A DNA stretch of 45,721 bases from Clostridia bacterium (lineage in GTDB: Bacteria > Bacillota > Clostridia > TANB77 > CAG-508), in the NCBI GenBank assembly GCA_017409455.1, contig JAFQSS010000034.1, positions 1 through 45,721 on the forward strand, in the 5' to 3' direction. Positions 34,370 to 42,780 of this stretch are shown piece after piece. The translations under genes and the position numbers were made by a program. A model generated the notes under the pieces. It did no database searches, was not told where the DNA came from, and saw only the letters and a program-made list of their open reading frames with translations. Positions within the stretch are counted from its first letter, which is position 1; every line of letters starts with the position of its first letter.

Positions 34370-35752
34370 TTAAAATCGAATCTTTTCTCCTATCCATTTT
34401 TCTAATTCATCAATTTTTACTCTTACTTGTTCCATTGTGTCTCTATCTCTAATTGTTACTGTATTATCTTCTAATGTATCAAAATCTATTGTTACACAGA
34501 ATGGTGTTCCTATTTCATCTTGTCTTCTATAACGTTTTCCAATCGAACCTGATTCGTCATATTCACACATAAATTTCTTTGATAAATTTGAATATACTTC
34601 TTCTGCTTTTTCTGATATTTTTTTTGATAATGGAAGTATTGCCACTTTATATGGAGCCAATGCTGGATGTAAATGTAATACAGTTCTTGTATCTCCTTCT
34701 GCAATTTCTTCTTCATCATAACTATTACATAAAAACGCTAATGTCACTCTATCTGCACCTAGTGATGGTTCTATACAATATGGTATATATCTTTCATTTG
34801 TTTCTGGGTCTAAATATGTAAAATCTTCTTTTGAAACTTCCATATGAGATTTTAAGTCAAAGTCTGTTCTATCAGCAATTCCCCATAATTCTCCCCATCC
34901 AAATGGGAATAAAAATTCTATATCTGTTGTAGCATTACTGTAATGTGATAATTCTTCTGGAGAATGATCTCTTAATCTAATATTTTCTTCTTTCATTCCT
35001 AATCCCAATAGCCATTCTTTGCAGAAGTTTTTCCAATATTCATGCCATTCCAAGTCTGTTCCTGGTTTGCAGAAAAATTCTAATTCCATTTGTTCAAATT
35101 CTCTTATTCTAAATGTGAAGTTTCCTGGAGTTATCTCATTTCTAAAAGATTTTCCTACTTGAGCAATTCCCATTGGTAATTTTCTTCTTGTAGTTCTCAT
35201 TACATTTTTAAAGTTAACAAATATACCTTGAGCTGTTTCTGGTCTTAAATAAATTTCTGCTTTAGCATCTTCAGTTACACCTTGAAATGTTTTAAACATT
35301 AAGTTAAATTTACGGATATTTGTAAAATTGTTTTTTCCGCAGTCTGGACATGGAATTTTATTATGTTCTATAAATTTTACTAATTCTTCATCTGACATTC
35401 CATCAGCAATCATGTCATTTCCATTATTATGAGCCCATTCTTCTATTAATTTATCTGCTCTGTGTCTTGTTTTACATTCTTTACAATCTATTAATGGATC
35501 TGAAAATCCTCCAACATGACCTGATGCGACCCAAGTTTGTGGATTCATTAATATTGCTGCATCCAAACCTACATTATATTTACATTCTTGTACAAATTTT
35601 TTCATCCATAATTTTTTTACGTTGTTTTTTAACTCTACTCCTAAAGGACCATAATCCCATGTGTTTGCTAATCCTCCATAGATTTCTGAACCAGGATATA
35701 CATATCCTCTTGCCTTACATAAATTTACGATTGTTTCCATTGATTTTACCAT
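34370..35752 (-). CDS. glyQS: Glycyl-tRNA synthetase (single-chain, dimeric type)
   Basis: Class II enzyme charging tRNA-Gly. The 460-residue protein is the eukaryote/archaea-like homodimer type, not the GlyQ/GlyS tetramer. It begins [19 protein letters not shown] and [13 protein letters not shown], with two CxxC zinc-like pairs (CKEC, CPDC), motif 2 [20 protein letters not shown], and motif 3 in [14 protein letters not shown], then an anticodon-binding domain. GGGGGA lies 8 bases before the ATG. Expression is predicted to be controlled by the T-box leader at 35785-36008, which reads uncharged tRNA-Gly. Confidence 0.97.
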   Translation of the reverse strand: MVKSMETIVNLCKARGYVYPGSEIYGGLANTWDYGPLGVELKNNVKKLWMKKFVQECKYNVGLDAAILMNPQTWVASGHVGGFSDPLIDCKECKTRHRADKLIEEWAHNNGNDMIADGMSDEELVKFIEHNKIPCPDCGKNNFTNIRKFNLMFKTFQGVTEDAKAEIYLRPETAQGIFVNFKNVMRTTRRKLPMGIAQVGKSFRNEITPGNFTFRIREFEQMELEFFCKPGTDLEWHEYWKNFCKEWLLGLGMKEENIRLRDHSPEELSHYSNATTDIEFLFPFGWGELWGIADRTDFDLKSHMEVSKEDFTYLDPETNERYIPYCIEPSLGADRVTLAFLCNSYDEEEIAEGDTRTVLHLHPALAPYKVAILPLSKKISEKAEEVYSNLSKKFMCEYDESGSIGKRYRRQDEIGTPFCVTIDFDTLEDNTVTIRDRDTMEQVRVKIDELEKWIGEKIRF

Positions 35753-35784
35753 AATAAATTCCCCCTATTCTATTTTTTTCGCCA

Positions 35785-36008
35785 GAAAATCAAAATAACT
35801 CTCATCCCTAGCATAAATAAACTACGCTAGGGACGAAAGTTATATTCCGCGTTTCCACCCTAATTCTTAAAACTTTATATTTTAAGCACCTTAATTCTCA
35901 TTATTACTCCAAAGCTCCCCTTATGTTTCATATTGCTAACTTCCACCAACTGTTAGCTCTCTTAGAACAATCCACATAATTTTTCTTCTTCATCGTAATT
36001 ATTAAATT
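35785..36008 (-). promoter_or_regulatory. T-box riboswitch (Gly) leader of glyQS
   Basis: The leader has the T-box signature AGGGTGGAAACGCGGA on the minus strand (35861-35846). Its bulge UGGA pairs with the UCCA end of tRNA-Gly (discriminator U). Stem I closes with ATTAC/GTAAT (from 35999), followed inward by TTATG/CATAA; between them the 3' side of the internal loop holds GGGGAG, so the specifier is a Gly codon, GGG or GGA. The terminator at 35791-35843 follows the antiterminator sequence. This fills the 300-base gap between glyQS and the protease gene. Binding of uncharged tRNA-Gly would allow readthrough. Confidence 0.92.
35788..35843 (-). terminator. T-box terminator hairpin
   Basis: An 18-bp stem (35843-35826 with 35812-35795), GC-rich at its top (CCCTAGC/GCTAGGG), 13-nt loop, then TTTTGATTTT on the minus strand. 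It competes with the T-box antiterminator just upstream. Confidence 0.85.
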
Positions 36009-36014
36009 GCCTAT

Positions 36015-36043
36015 ATTATATTACTTTGTTTTAAAAATGTCAA
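36015..36043 (-). promoter_or_regulatory. Full-consensus promoter of the T-box/glyQS unit
   Basis: Minus strand TTGACA (36043-36038), 17-base spacer, TATAAT (36020-36015). It starts 10 bases after the stop of the protease gene, with no terminator between them. Confidence 0.8.
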
Positions 36044-36052
36044 TATTTTTTA

Positions 36053-38803
36053 TTATATATCAAGATATTTAAATCTGTTATATGCAAATACAGCAATTAC
36101 TATAACAGCAATTATCATTAATATAATTGCAATACTTAAACCTGCATTAGGTAAATCTCCTGAGGCTGTAGTATCATCTTCTTTGTTTTGGCTATTATTT
36201 ATTGTACCATTTATTTTATCTGATATATCTTCTTCTACTTTAAGGTCAATTTCAATAGCTTTTGTAACAATTTGGCTCTTACTGTTTCCATCTAATGTTG
36301 CAATTTCTTTAATATATAAATATAAGTTATCTGAATTCATTAGTTGAGATATATTAGGTAAAGTTCTTGAGTCTATATTTATTTTCAAAGAATATGTTCC
36401 ATCACTTTGTTTTGTCATATTATCTAATGTTATTTCTGTCCAATATTCATCTTTTATGTTACTTTCTCCTTGAGTTCCTGATATATACCAATAATATTTA
36501 TATTCTGATTCTTCATCTCCTTTATTAATTCCATTTATATTTAAAGTCATTGTATAATAACCATTTTCATTAACACCTGATATTTCCATATCTATTAACA
36601 TTGCTTTTGAGTTGTCAAAGTCTGATAATATTGGCTGTTTTTCTTCTGGTTGCTCGTCATCAGGTTCTTCTATTATTTCCTCTTGCACAACAATTGATTG
36701 TGTTGTCGTTTTTGTTATTTCTCCGTCTGTATAACTAATTGTTACTGTAGTTTGGCCAAGTTGTAAATTTGCACCATTTATAATAGTTATAGCATTTGTA
36801 ATGTCTCTTTCTTCCTGTCTTGCCGAATTACTATATATAGCTTTTACTACCATACCTGTGGCATCAAAATTGTCACCAACATAATATGTAACTGTGTCCG
36901 GTACTTGTGCTATTCGAATTTCTTGTAATTCAAGAGCTTCAGGTTCTGGATCTGGTTCTTCTGTTGGTTCATCTGGCTGTTGTATTTCAGATATATTGTT
37001 AGTAAATGCTTTTATTGTTACATTTCCGTCACATTCCTGTTCGGCTAAATCAGTAGTATCTACCCATGTAGTACCATCAGTTGAAACAAAACTTTCATTT
37101 TCATTAACAACAGCATTCGCAAAAGTAGTATCAGGGATAGGACGTTCTATAGAAACATACTTGTAGTATGAACTATTTGTTATTTCTACCACGACCGCAA
37201 ATGTATTCCCTGTCAATTCAATAGGTTCTGCAAATTCGATTGTATGATATCCGGGTTTTATATTAATTGTGTTATCTGAATTTCCTTTTGCTAAAGTTGC
37301 TTCTTCTAAATTTGCATCAAGAGAACTTCCATTTGGATTAACTTTTACTTTACATATATATTCTTGATCTGTATATAAACTTATTTTTGTTAATTCCTCA
37401 TCTTTTTGTATATCCCTTGAGAAAACATTTGCCATATACATAGGGGCATTTGTTCCAACAGATGCTTGAATAGCAGAAGAAGATCCTAAATGATCATGTT
37501 GATATATATTATCATAATCTACACCGTCTTTTGCATTTTCAATCCCCCACAAGTAATCATATACATTAACATCATCATAAGAAACATACATATAACCTTT
37601 ATTTCCTACTTCTAAAGTTATAGTATCACTTGCTGCACCAATAGACACTTTTGTTTCTCCATATTCTTCTTTAAGTAATTCTAATATAAATTCATTTGAT
37701 ATCTCTTCTGCTGAATTACATCCTTGTTGATTAAAATAACTCTTATTGGCTTCATATAATGATGTTTTAAATTTTGATAAAGATTCTGTCATATAATCTC
37801 CCCAAGAATTTTTTATTATCCAAGCCCCATAGCTATCAGGCACACAATTAGAGTTAAATTTGTTCACATAGTTTTCATCATCTGTAGGTTTGTTAAAGTT
37901 ATCGTCCCAACCTATTATTAAAATAGCGTGATTCATAGGAGCTGAATAACTATTATTACAATATATCGCTCCTGTTTCATTGTTATAATAATCTGACATA
38001 ATTTGAGCACCATGTATTCCAGCATATATTCCACCATAATTTGTAATATAGCTTTTCATTTGTGCAATTAATTCTGCATTTGTTGTTTGACTATCTGTTT
38101 CAAACAATGTAGTATCTAAAAGTGTTGTAACTATATCTTTTTTACTTTGTACTACACTTATGTCTATACTTCTTTCTGTATTTTCAAAAGGCATATCTTC
38201 ATCTAAAATAGCTCCATTTCCAGTTGACAAATATTGTTCTACCATAAAATAGTTTCCACCATCTGATACAGAACTATTAAATGCATATAAATTGTTTGTA
38301 CTATTTAACAAAGATTTATTTGCAGCAGAATATGCCATATGTCTTTCAGAAAAATCATATTCTATATCTTCATTAGTGCTTTTATAGTGTTTTAATGCTA
38401 AATGAGATTCTAAAGTTGCAGTTCCTGCAAATGCCCAGCACATATTAGTTTGTTCTTGATTTTTTATTTTAACACTTTTCGAAATATAATCTTTTAAATT
38501 ATAATATGTATTACTAGAAGATTTTAATAACTCAGCCACTTTTATTTTGTTATTAATTCCTTTTAAATATGTAGAATAACTAGTTTCATATTTTACATCA
38601 AATCTTCGTGGTTCAAGTCTATTATTTCTCTCATCTTCAGGCAATTCAAGCCATTCTTTATATTCTTCTGTGTATTCTTGTTTTGTGAATTTTTCTATAG
38701 GATTTTCACTTTTTGCAAATACTTGTGTTTGTATAAGAATTATGCCAAGTAATATTATAAAAAATAATACTTTCATAATTGATTTTTTTCTGTTGTTTCT
38801 CAT
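36053..38803 (-). CDS. Secreted papain-family (C1A) protease, surface-anchored
   Basis: The 916-residue protein has a signal peptide (about 1-30), a C1A protease domain with Cys122 (TNMCWAFAGTATLE), His in MNHAILIIGWDD (about 293) and Asn in IIKNSWGDYM (about 335), then a lectin-like beta domain, a Big_3-type Ig-like domain (TVTYYVGDNFDATGMVV), a further beta-rich domain, and a C-terminal LPNAG motif, membrane helix and basic end (RFKYLDI). LPNAG departs from LPxTG, so sortase attachment is possible but unproven; plain membrane anchoring is the alternative. AAAGGAGG precedes the ATG. It is monocistronic. Substrate unknown; roles in surface proteolysis are inferred. Confidence 0.9.
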   Translation of the reverse strand: MRNNRKKSIMKVLFFIILLGIILIQTQVFAKSENPIEKFTKQEYTEEYKEWLELPEDERNNRLEPRRFDVKYETSYSTYLKGINNKIKVAELLKSSSNTYYNLKDYISKSVKIKNQEQTNMCWAFAGTATLESHLALKHYKSTNEDIEYDFSERHMAYSAANKSLLNSTNNLYAFNSSVSDGGNYFMVEQYLSTGNGAILDEDMPFENTERSIDISVVQSKKDIVTTLLDTTLFETDSQTTNAELIAQMKSYITNYGGIYAGIHGAQIMSDYYNNETGAIYCNNSYSAPMNHAILIIGWDDNFNKPTDDENYVNKFNSNCVPDSYGAWIIKNSWGDYMTESLSKFKTSLYEANKSYFNQQGCNSAEEISNEFILELLKEEYGETKVSIGAASDTITLEVGNKGYMYVSYDDVNVYDYLWGIENAKDGVDYDNIYQHDHLGSSSAIQASVGTNAPMYMANVFSRDIQKDEELTKISLYTDQEYICKVKVNPNGSSLDANLEEATLAKGNSDNTINIKPGYHTIEFAEPIELTGNTFAVVVEITNSSYYKYVSIERPIPDTTFANAVVNENESFVSTDGTTWVDTTDLAEQECDGNVTIKAFTNNISEIQQPDEPTEEPDPEPEALELQEIRIAQVPDTVTYYVGDNFDATGMVVKAIYSNSARQEERDITNAITIINGANLQLGQTTVTISYTDGEITKTTTQSIVVQEEIIEEPDDEQPEEKQPILSDFDNSKAMLIDMEISGVNENGYYTMTLNINGINKGDEESEYKYYWYISGTQGESNIKDEYWTEITLDNMTKQSDGTYSLKINIDSRTLPNISQLMNSDNLYLYIKEIATLDGNSKSQIVTKAIEIDLKVEEDISDKINGTINNSQNKEDDTTASGDLPNAGLSIAIILMIIAVIVIAVFAYNRFKYLDI

Positions 38804-38834
38804 TTTTTACAATTTCCTCCTTTTATATACCTTT

Positions 38835-38863
38835 ATCTTACCATAGTTCTCTTCTCCATTCAA
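38835..38863 (-). promoter_or_regulatory. Promoter of the C1A protease gene
   Basis: Minus strand TTGAAT (38863-38858), 17-base spacer, TAAGAT (38840-38835). Upstream of it a 9-bp inverted repeat, TGTCAAAAT/ATTTTGACA (38870-38878 and 38906-38914), could be an operator. Confidence 0.5.
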
Positions 38864-38963
38864 CAATGTTGTCAAAATGTAAAGAACTTGTAATGTTTTT
38901 GTAATATTTTGACAATACTTGTTTTTTACAAAAAATTTATCTTATATTTTTTCTTTAAAACTA

Positions 38964-38992
38964 TTGTCAAATCCAAAATCTTGTGTTAATAT
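38964..38992 (+). promoter_or_regulatory. Promoter of tRNA-Trp
   Basis: Plus strand TTGTCA (38964-38969), 17-base spacer, TAATAT (38987-38992). A second possible -10, TATAGT preceded by TG, lies at 38995-39000. The tRNA begins at 39011, so either gives a short leader. Confidence 0.5.
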
Positions 38993-39010
38993 GTTATAGT
39001 AATTTGATTT

Positions 39011-39085
39011 AGGGGTATAGTGTCAATGGTAGCACATCGGTCTCCAAAACCGCCTGTGTGGGTTCGAATCCTACTACCCCTGCCA
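39011..39085 (+). tRNA. tRNA-Trp (anticodon CCA)
   Basis: A complete cloverleaf: acceptor AGGGGTA with TACCCCT, D arm around GTGTCAATGGTAGCAC, anticodon stem CGGT/ACCG with loop CTCCAAA (anticodon CCA at the centre), and T arm with GGTTCGAATCC. The discriminator is G, as for bacterial tRNA-Trp, and CCA is encoded. It is a single tRNA, followed by a terminator and an M23 peptidase gene. Confidence 0.97.
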
Positions 39086-39087
39086 AT

Positions 39088-39124
39088 AAAAGAGTTTAGG
39101 AAATATACTAGACTCTTTTTTTAT
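39088..39124 (+). terminator. Terminator after tRNA-Trp
   Basis: A 12-bp stem AAAAGAG.../...CTCTTTT (39088-39099 with 39108-39119; one G-U pair), 8-nt loop, then a T-run. It lies between the tRNA and the M23 gene, whose own promoter I cannot see. Confidence 0.8.
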
Positions 39125-39136
39125 TTTTCAGTAGAG

Positions 39137-39721
39137 GTGATTTTTATTAATAAACTTATTTCACAGATAATAATTCTTTCAATTTTAATATGTATTTTAT
39201 TTATTCCTACAATATCGGCTAATCCTACGCTACCTGAAATCGAAGAAAGCGAAATATTCTTTTATGGTAATTCAAATTTTGCATGGCCGGTCCCTGGGTA
39301 TACTCGAATTTCATCGTACTTTGGCAAAAGAACAGCTCCAACAACAGGAGCATCCACATATCATAAAGGTATTGATATACCTGCCCCTGAAGGCACAGCC
39401 TTAATTGCATGTTATGATGGAGAAATTACTTTTACAGGATTTCTTGGTGGCGGTGGATATACTATTACTCTTACAACTACTAATAATATAAAAATCTCAT
39501 ATTGCCACGTTTCTCCTAATTACATTGTATCTGTAGGTGACCAAATTTCACAAGGACAACTTATTGGAACAGTTGGTCCCAAGTATGTTTATGGAGTTTC
39601 AGGAAATATCTATAAAGATGCTGAAGGTCGTCCTACCAATGGAGCCACAACAGGTTGCCACTTACATATAGGATTTAGATTAAGTGATGAATATGTGAAT
39701 CCTTTAGATTATTTACAATAG
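39137..39721 (+). CDS. Secreted M23 peptidase, possible AUU start
   Basis: Secreted LytM-type peptidoglycan endopeptidase of about 190 residues with a signal peptide (NKLISQIIILSILICILFIP) and a single M23 domain: HKGIDIP (His, Asp) and HLHIGF (His-x-His), so zinc ligands are complete. It lacks the coiled coil of the ftsEX-linked pair. The start is unusual. No ATG lies in frame after the tRNA; the GAGGTG ribosome site is at 39134-39139 and the codon 6 bases after it is ATT (39146). A GTG at 39137 lies inside that ribosome site. I give 39137 as the outer limit and favour AUU at 39146. It is expressed past the tRNA terminator or from an unseen promoter. Confidence 0.8.
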   Translation: MIFINKLISQIIILSILICILFIPTISANPTLPEIEESEIFFYGNSNFAWPVPGYTRISSYFGKRTAPTTGASTYHKGIDIPAPEGTALIACYDGEITFTGFLGGGGYTITLTTTNNIKISYCHVSPNYIVSVGDQISQGQLIGTVGPKYVYGVSGNIYKDAEGRPTNGATTGCHLHIGFRLSDEYVNPLDYLQ

Positions 39722-39740
39722 TTTGATTTTGTGGTATTAT
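39712..39740 (+). promoter_or_regulatory. Promoter of rqcH
   Basis: Plus strand TTTACA (39712-39717), 17-base spacer, TATTAT (39735-39740), overlapping the end of the M23 gene and about 26 bases before the rqcH ATG. Confidence 0.55.
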
Positions 39741-39765
39741 ATTAGTGTTTAAAGGAGATGATTTA

Positions 39766-41457
39766 ATGGCATTTGACGGAATCGTAACAAGTGTTATTGT
39801 AAAAGAATTAAATACCCTTATTGGTAGTAAAATAGATAAAATATATGAGCCTGATAAAAATACTGTTATCTTAGGTTTATATTGCCAAGGAAAAAATTAT
39901 GGATTAAATATTTGTATAGATGCACACAATTGTAGAATCAATTTGACAACTCATTCTCGAATTAATCCTCTTGTTGCACCTAATTTTTGTATGCTTTTAA
40001 GAAAACATTTAATTGGTGGAAGAATTTCTAATATTTCTATGACAGGCTTAGAAAGACTTGTAAAAATTGAAATTGAAACTATAAATGAGTTTAACGAAAT
40101 AGAAATAAAAACTTTAATAATTGAGCTTATGGGAAAACATAGTAATATAATTTTAACAAATCCAAATGGCAAAATTATAGATGCAATGCGACATATAGAT
40201 TCAACAAGTTCATATAGAGAAATATTACCATCTCGATTATATACTTTTCCCAACTCAGATAAGCATGATTTTACAACTATAAAAGATTTTGAAAATTTTT
40301 ACTCTAAGCTTTCTATTACTAGCTTAGATGAATTATCAAAAGTAATATCAAACACTTTTACAGGATTTAGTTTATCATTTGTAAACTCAGCTATCACAAA
40401 ATGTGAAATAACTAGTATTTCTAAACATGATTTAGAAAAGTTATATAATTATTTTTATGAAATTATAAATAGTAAAGACTATTTAGATTTTGAACCAGTT
40501 TATAAAAACAATAAAATTTCTGATTATGTTTTGGTTAAAAGCAAAAACAATGAACCTTATCAATTAAATACTTTTATAGATGATTTTTATTTTGAACGTG
40601 AAACAGTTGAAGCATTTACAAATTATAGAAATACTATTTTAAGAATGATTCTAGAAGTTTTAGACAAATATAACAAAAGATTAGCTAGTATAAATACAAA
40701 ACTAAAAGAATGTGATGAAATGGACAAATATAAACTATATGGAGAACTTATAACAGCTAATCTATATCGATTATCAAATACTCATTCTTCTAGTATAGAA
40801 TTAGAAAATTATTATAATAACAATGAGTTAATATCTATACCATTAGATACTAAATACTCACCAAGTGTAAATGCAAAAAGATATTTTAAGAAATATTCAA
40901 AATTAAAAAATGCATTCCTGATTGTTTCTGAACAAAAAATAGAAACAGAAAAAGAAATTGATTATATTGGGAGTATTGTATATGAATTAGAAAACAGTTC
41001 TACTTTAGAAGATATTCAAGATATTTTTGAAGAAATAAGCGAAAATGTAATTTTTAAAGAAAAACTAAAAAAGAAAGACAAGAAGAATAAAGTCTCTAAG
41101 AAGAAAAAACAGCAAGCTTTCTCTCCTATCGAATATGAAATTGATGGCTTTAAACTTTATGTTGGAAGAAACAATAAAGAAAATGATTGGCTTACTCTTT
41201 CATTTGCTAACAAAAATGATATATGGTTCCATACGAAAGATGTTCATGGAAGTCATGTTATTTTAAAAGTTGATAGACCTATTAATGATGATATTTTAGT
41301 TAAATGTGCTGAAATTGCAGCAAAACATAGTAAAGCAAAAAATTCTTCTAATGTTCCTGTTGATTATTGCCTTGTTCAATTTGTGAAAAAACCTCATGCC
41401 TCAAAACCTGGTATGGTTATTTTCACAAATAATAAAACTTTAAATGTAAATCCATAA
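39766..41457 (+). CDS. rqcH: RqcH/Rqc2 homologue (NFACT family, FbpA)
   Basis: Binds stalled 50S subunits carrying peptidyl-tRNA and adds C-terminal alanine tails that mark the chain for decay. The 563-residue protein begins MAFDGIVTSVIVKELN and has NFACT-N, a helix-hairpin-helix region, a long coiled coil (about 290-420), a basic Lys-rich patch (KLKKKDKKNKVSKKKKQ) and the NFACT-R end with NDIWFHTKDVHGSHVI. The segment GLERLVKIE may hold Glu-Arg where B. subtilis RqcH has the functional Asp-Arg pair; I am not certain of the alignment. AAAGGAG precedes the ATG. It ends before the palindrome at 41466-41532. Confidence 0.93.
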   Translation: MAFDGIVTSVIVKELNTLIGSKIDKIYEPDKNTVILGLYCQGKNYGLNICIDAHNCRINLTTHSRINPLVAPNFCMLLRKHLIGGRISNISMTGLERLVKIEIETINEFNEIEIKTLIIELMGKHSNIILTNPNGKIIDAMRHIDSTSSYREILPSRLYTFPNSDKHDFTTIKDFENFYSKLSITSLDELSKVISNTFTGFSLSFVNSAITKCEITSISKHDLEKLYNYFYEIINSKDYLDFEPVYKNNKISDYVLVKSKNNEPYQLNTFIDDFYFERETVEAFTNYRNTILRMILEVLDKYNKRLASINTKLKECDEMDKYKLYGELITANLYRLSNTHSSSIELENYYNNNELISIPLDTKYSPSVNAKRYFKKYSKLKNAFLIVSEQKIETEKEIDYIGSIVYELENSSTLEDIQDIFEEISENVIFKEKLKKKDKKNKVSKKKKQQAFSPIEYEIDGFKLYVGRNNKENDWLTLSFANKNDIWFHTKDVHGSHVILKVDRPINDDILVKCAEIAAKHSKAKNSSNVPVDYCLVQFVKKPHASKPGMVIFTNNKTLNVNP

Positions 41458-41465
41458 AAAGAAAT

Positions 41466-41532
41466 TACCACAGGGACGGAGTTAATGGTAAAAATTCGAT
41501 TAAATTTTTACCATTAACTCCGTCCCGTGGTA
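41466..41532. repeat. Long imperfect palindrome; convergent terminator of rqcH and the 149-aa gene
   Basis: Perfect 24-bp inner arms (41473-41496 with 41503-41526), 6-nt loop, one bulged base, then a further 6 bp (TACCAC/GTGGTA). It shares GGGACGG with copy 1 at 3211 but lacks the inner palindrome, so it is a relative or a separate family. It lies between two convergent genes. Confidence 0.85.
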
Positions 41533-41550
41533 AGCCCAAATTTATTTCTC

Positions 41551-42000
41551 TTATAAAACAAAAAACTTAATTAAAACTACTAATACACTTAATGTAGATA
41601 ATGCATTATCCATAAAACCTTCTGTTGACTCCCCTATTTCTTCTACTACAGTAATTTCATAAGATTTTACTTCTGCTATTTTAAAATATGTTTCAATTTC
41701 CTTATTTTCTTTAACATTTCCTATTTCTAAGTATTGCGTTCCAAGGTTTACCCCTGTTGATGAATATAAATCTATCTTTAGAAATTTTCCACTTAGTTGC
41801 GCATCATTAACATTTATTTTTAATCTACCATTTACAGTTGTAGCTTGCATCTGTATTATTTCCACTCCTACTGGTGTTTCCCCTCTTTGTTTTATATCTT
41901 TATATGTAGAATTTATTCCAAAATATATTAAAATATCTGATAAAATCCAAAATAATATTATCCATATTGCATATTTTGCAAATAATTTCATTCTATCCAT
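41551..42000 (-). CDS. Uncharacterised 149-aa membrane protein
   Basis: Not recognised. It has an N-terminal membrane helix (YAIWIILFWILSDILIYFGI), a short extracellular beta-rich domain (about 40-125, with KINVNDAQLSGKFLKIDLYS), and a second hydrophobic segment at the C-terminus (STLSVLVVLIKFFVL). The ATG at 42000 has AAAGGAT 7 bases upstream, and a near-consensus promoter lies 51 bases upstream. It converges on rqcH. No motif suggests an enzyme. Confidence 0.75.
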   Translation of the reverse strand: MDRMKLFAKYAIWIILFWILSDILIYFGINSTYKDIKQRGETPVGVEIIQMQATTVNGRLKINVNDAQLSGKFLKIDLYSSTGVNLGTQYLEIGNVKENKEIETYFKIAEVKSYEITVVEEIGESTEGFMDNALSTLSVLVVLIKFFVL

Positions 42001-42050
42001 AATTAACATCCTTTCTTTAGGCATATACCGCCTTTTCCATTTTCTACTAT

Positions 42051-42079
42051 ATTATACTATATTTTTCCTTTATTTGCAA
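42051..42079 (-). promoter_or_regulatory. Promoter of the 149-aa membrane protein gene
   Basis: Minus strand TTGCAA (42079-42074), 17-base spacer, TATAAT (42056-42051). The next gene upstream is a decayed one, so this is the first active promoter after that region. Confidence 0.65.
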
Positions 42080-42093
42080 TAGTTAGAATGCTA

Positions 42094-42523
42094 TTAAAAA
42101 CTCGTCCAATAATAATATAACTTATCTGTATCGATATCATAAATTCCAACCTCATATCCGGTCGCTTCTTCATCTGTAAAATTATTTTTCTTTTCTTCAT
42201 CACTTGTTCTACAAATTTTTTTATAGTAATAATATCCATTTTCAATAGAATAATTTTCTCTATCTATTTTTATGGTTTCCTTTTCCTTGATTTCATAAAA
42301 GTTGCTCATTATATATTCATAAAATTTATTTTTATTCCACATTCTATTTCACAATCTTCAATTTCCAACCCTAGGTTTTTATAATCTTCATGTATCTCTA
42401 TGGAAGCGAAAACTTTGTTATTTTAATATACACATAATTTGTAATCAATATAGTGGCTAATATTAATATAATAAATATAATTGTTTTTTTATTACTCCAT
42501 ATTCGCTTGAAACAACTCCAAAA
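42094..42523 (-). pseudogene. Decayed small membrane-protein gene in three frames
   Basis: Read on the minus strand, three neighbouring frames join into one plausible protein. From 42523 to 42398 comes a membrane helix (TIIFIILILATILITNYVYI) that has no start codon and ends in a stop. From about 42426 to 42309 a second frame gives ASIEIHEDYKNLGLEIEDCE. From 42342 to 42094 a third gives NKFYEYIMSNFYEIKEKE and an acidic C-terminus ending YDIDTDKLYYYWTSF. Frameshifts near A-runs would explain the breaks. None of the pieces has a convincing ribosome site. The last, 82-codon piece could be translated alone, but I think it is a remnant. Family unknown. Confidence 0.55.
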
Positions 42524-42780
42524 TTATTTAATATAGTCGAAAATATACTCATTGGCAATGATTTATTTGAGGTTACATATTCCTTTAAATTTTTAAAATC
42601 TGTGAAATCATATGTATCAGTTATTTCCATATTTATATTCCATCCCTCAATTTCATCTTTTTCTATATCTACATTTATCGGAGCCCCATGTATTGTTTTT
42701 TCATCATCTATAATTAAATCAACTGGTTCTTTTCCAATAGGCACTAATGAATTAAGTAATAATCTAGCTGATAGTTTCAT
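42463..42780 (-). CDS. Uncharacterised 105-aa protein, possibly a fragment
   Basis: Begins MKLSARLLLNSLVPIGKEPV, followed by an acidic beta-rich part and SNKSLPMSIFSTILNNFG, then runs out in a low-complexity end. There is no clear ribosome site before the ATG at 42780. Its 3' end lies over the start of the decayed membrane gene, and a seven-A run near 42485 could shift its end into the membrane-helix frame. Upstream it overlaps by 17 bases a start-less open frame (42764-43009). It may be the C-terminal half of a longer gene. Function unknown. Confidence 0.4.
   Translation of the reverse strand: MKLSARLLLNSLVPIGKEPVDLIIDDEKTIHGAPINVDIEKDEIEGWNINMEITDTYDFTDFKNLKEYVTSNKSLPMSIFSTILNNFGVVSSEYGVIKKQLYLLY

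Noticed and set aside
35753-36052. Possible small gene in the 300-base gap before glyQS
   Set aside because: Fully explained by the T-box leader, its terminator and promoter; no open frame with a ribosome site.
38870-38914. Inverted TTGACA-bearing repeats as divergent promoters
   Set aside because: Neither TTGACA has a -10 at 16-18 bases; kept only as a possible operator in the protease promoter entry.
42057-42245. 62-codon minus-strand frame within the decayed region
   Set aside because: Overlaps the better-supported 82-codon piece in another frame, and its Lys/Met/Ile-rich product with no ribosome site does not look like a real protein.
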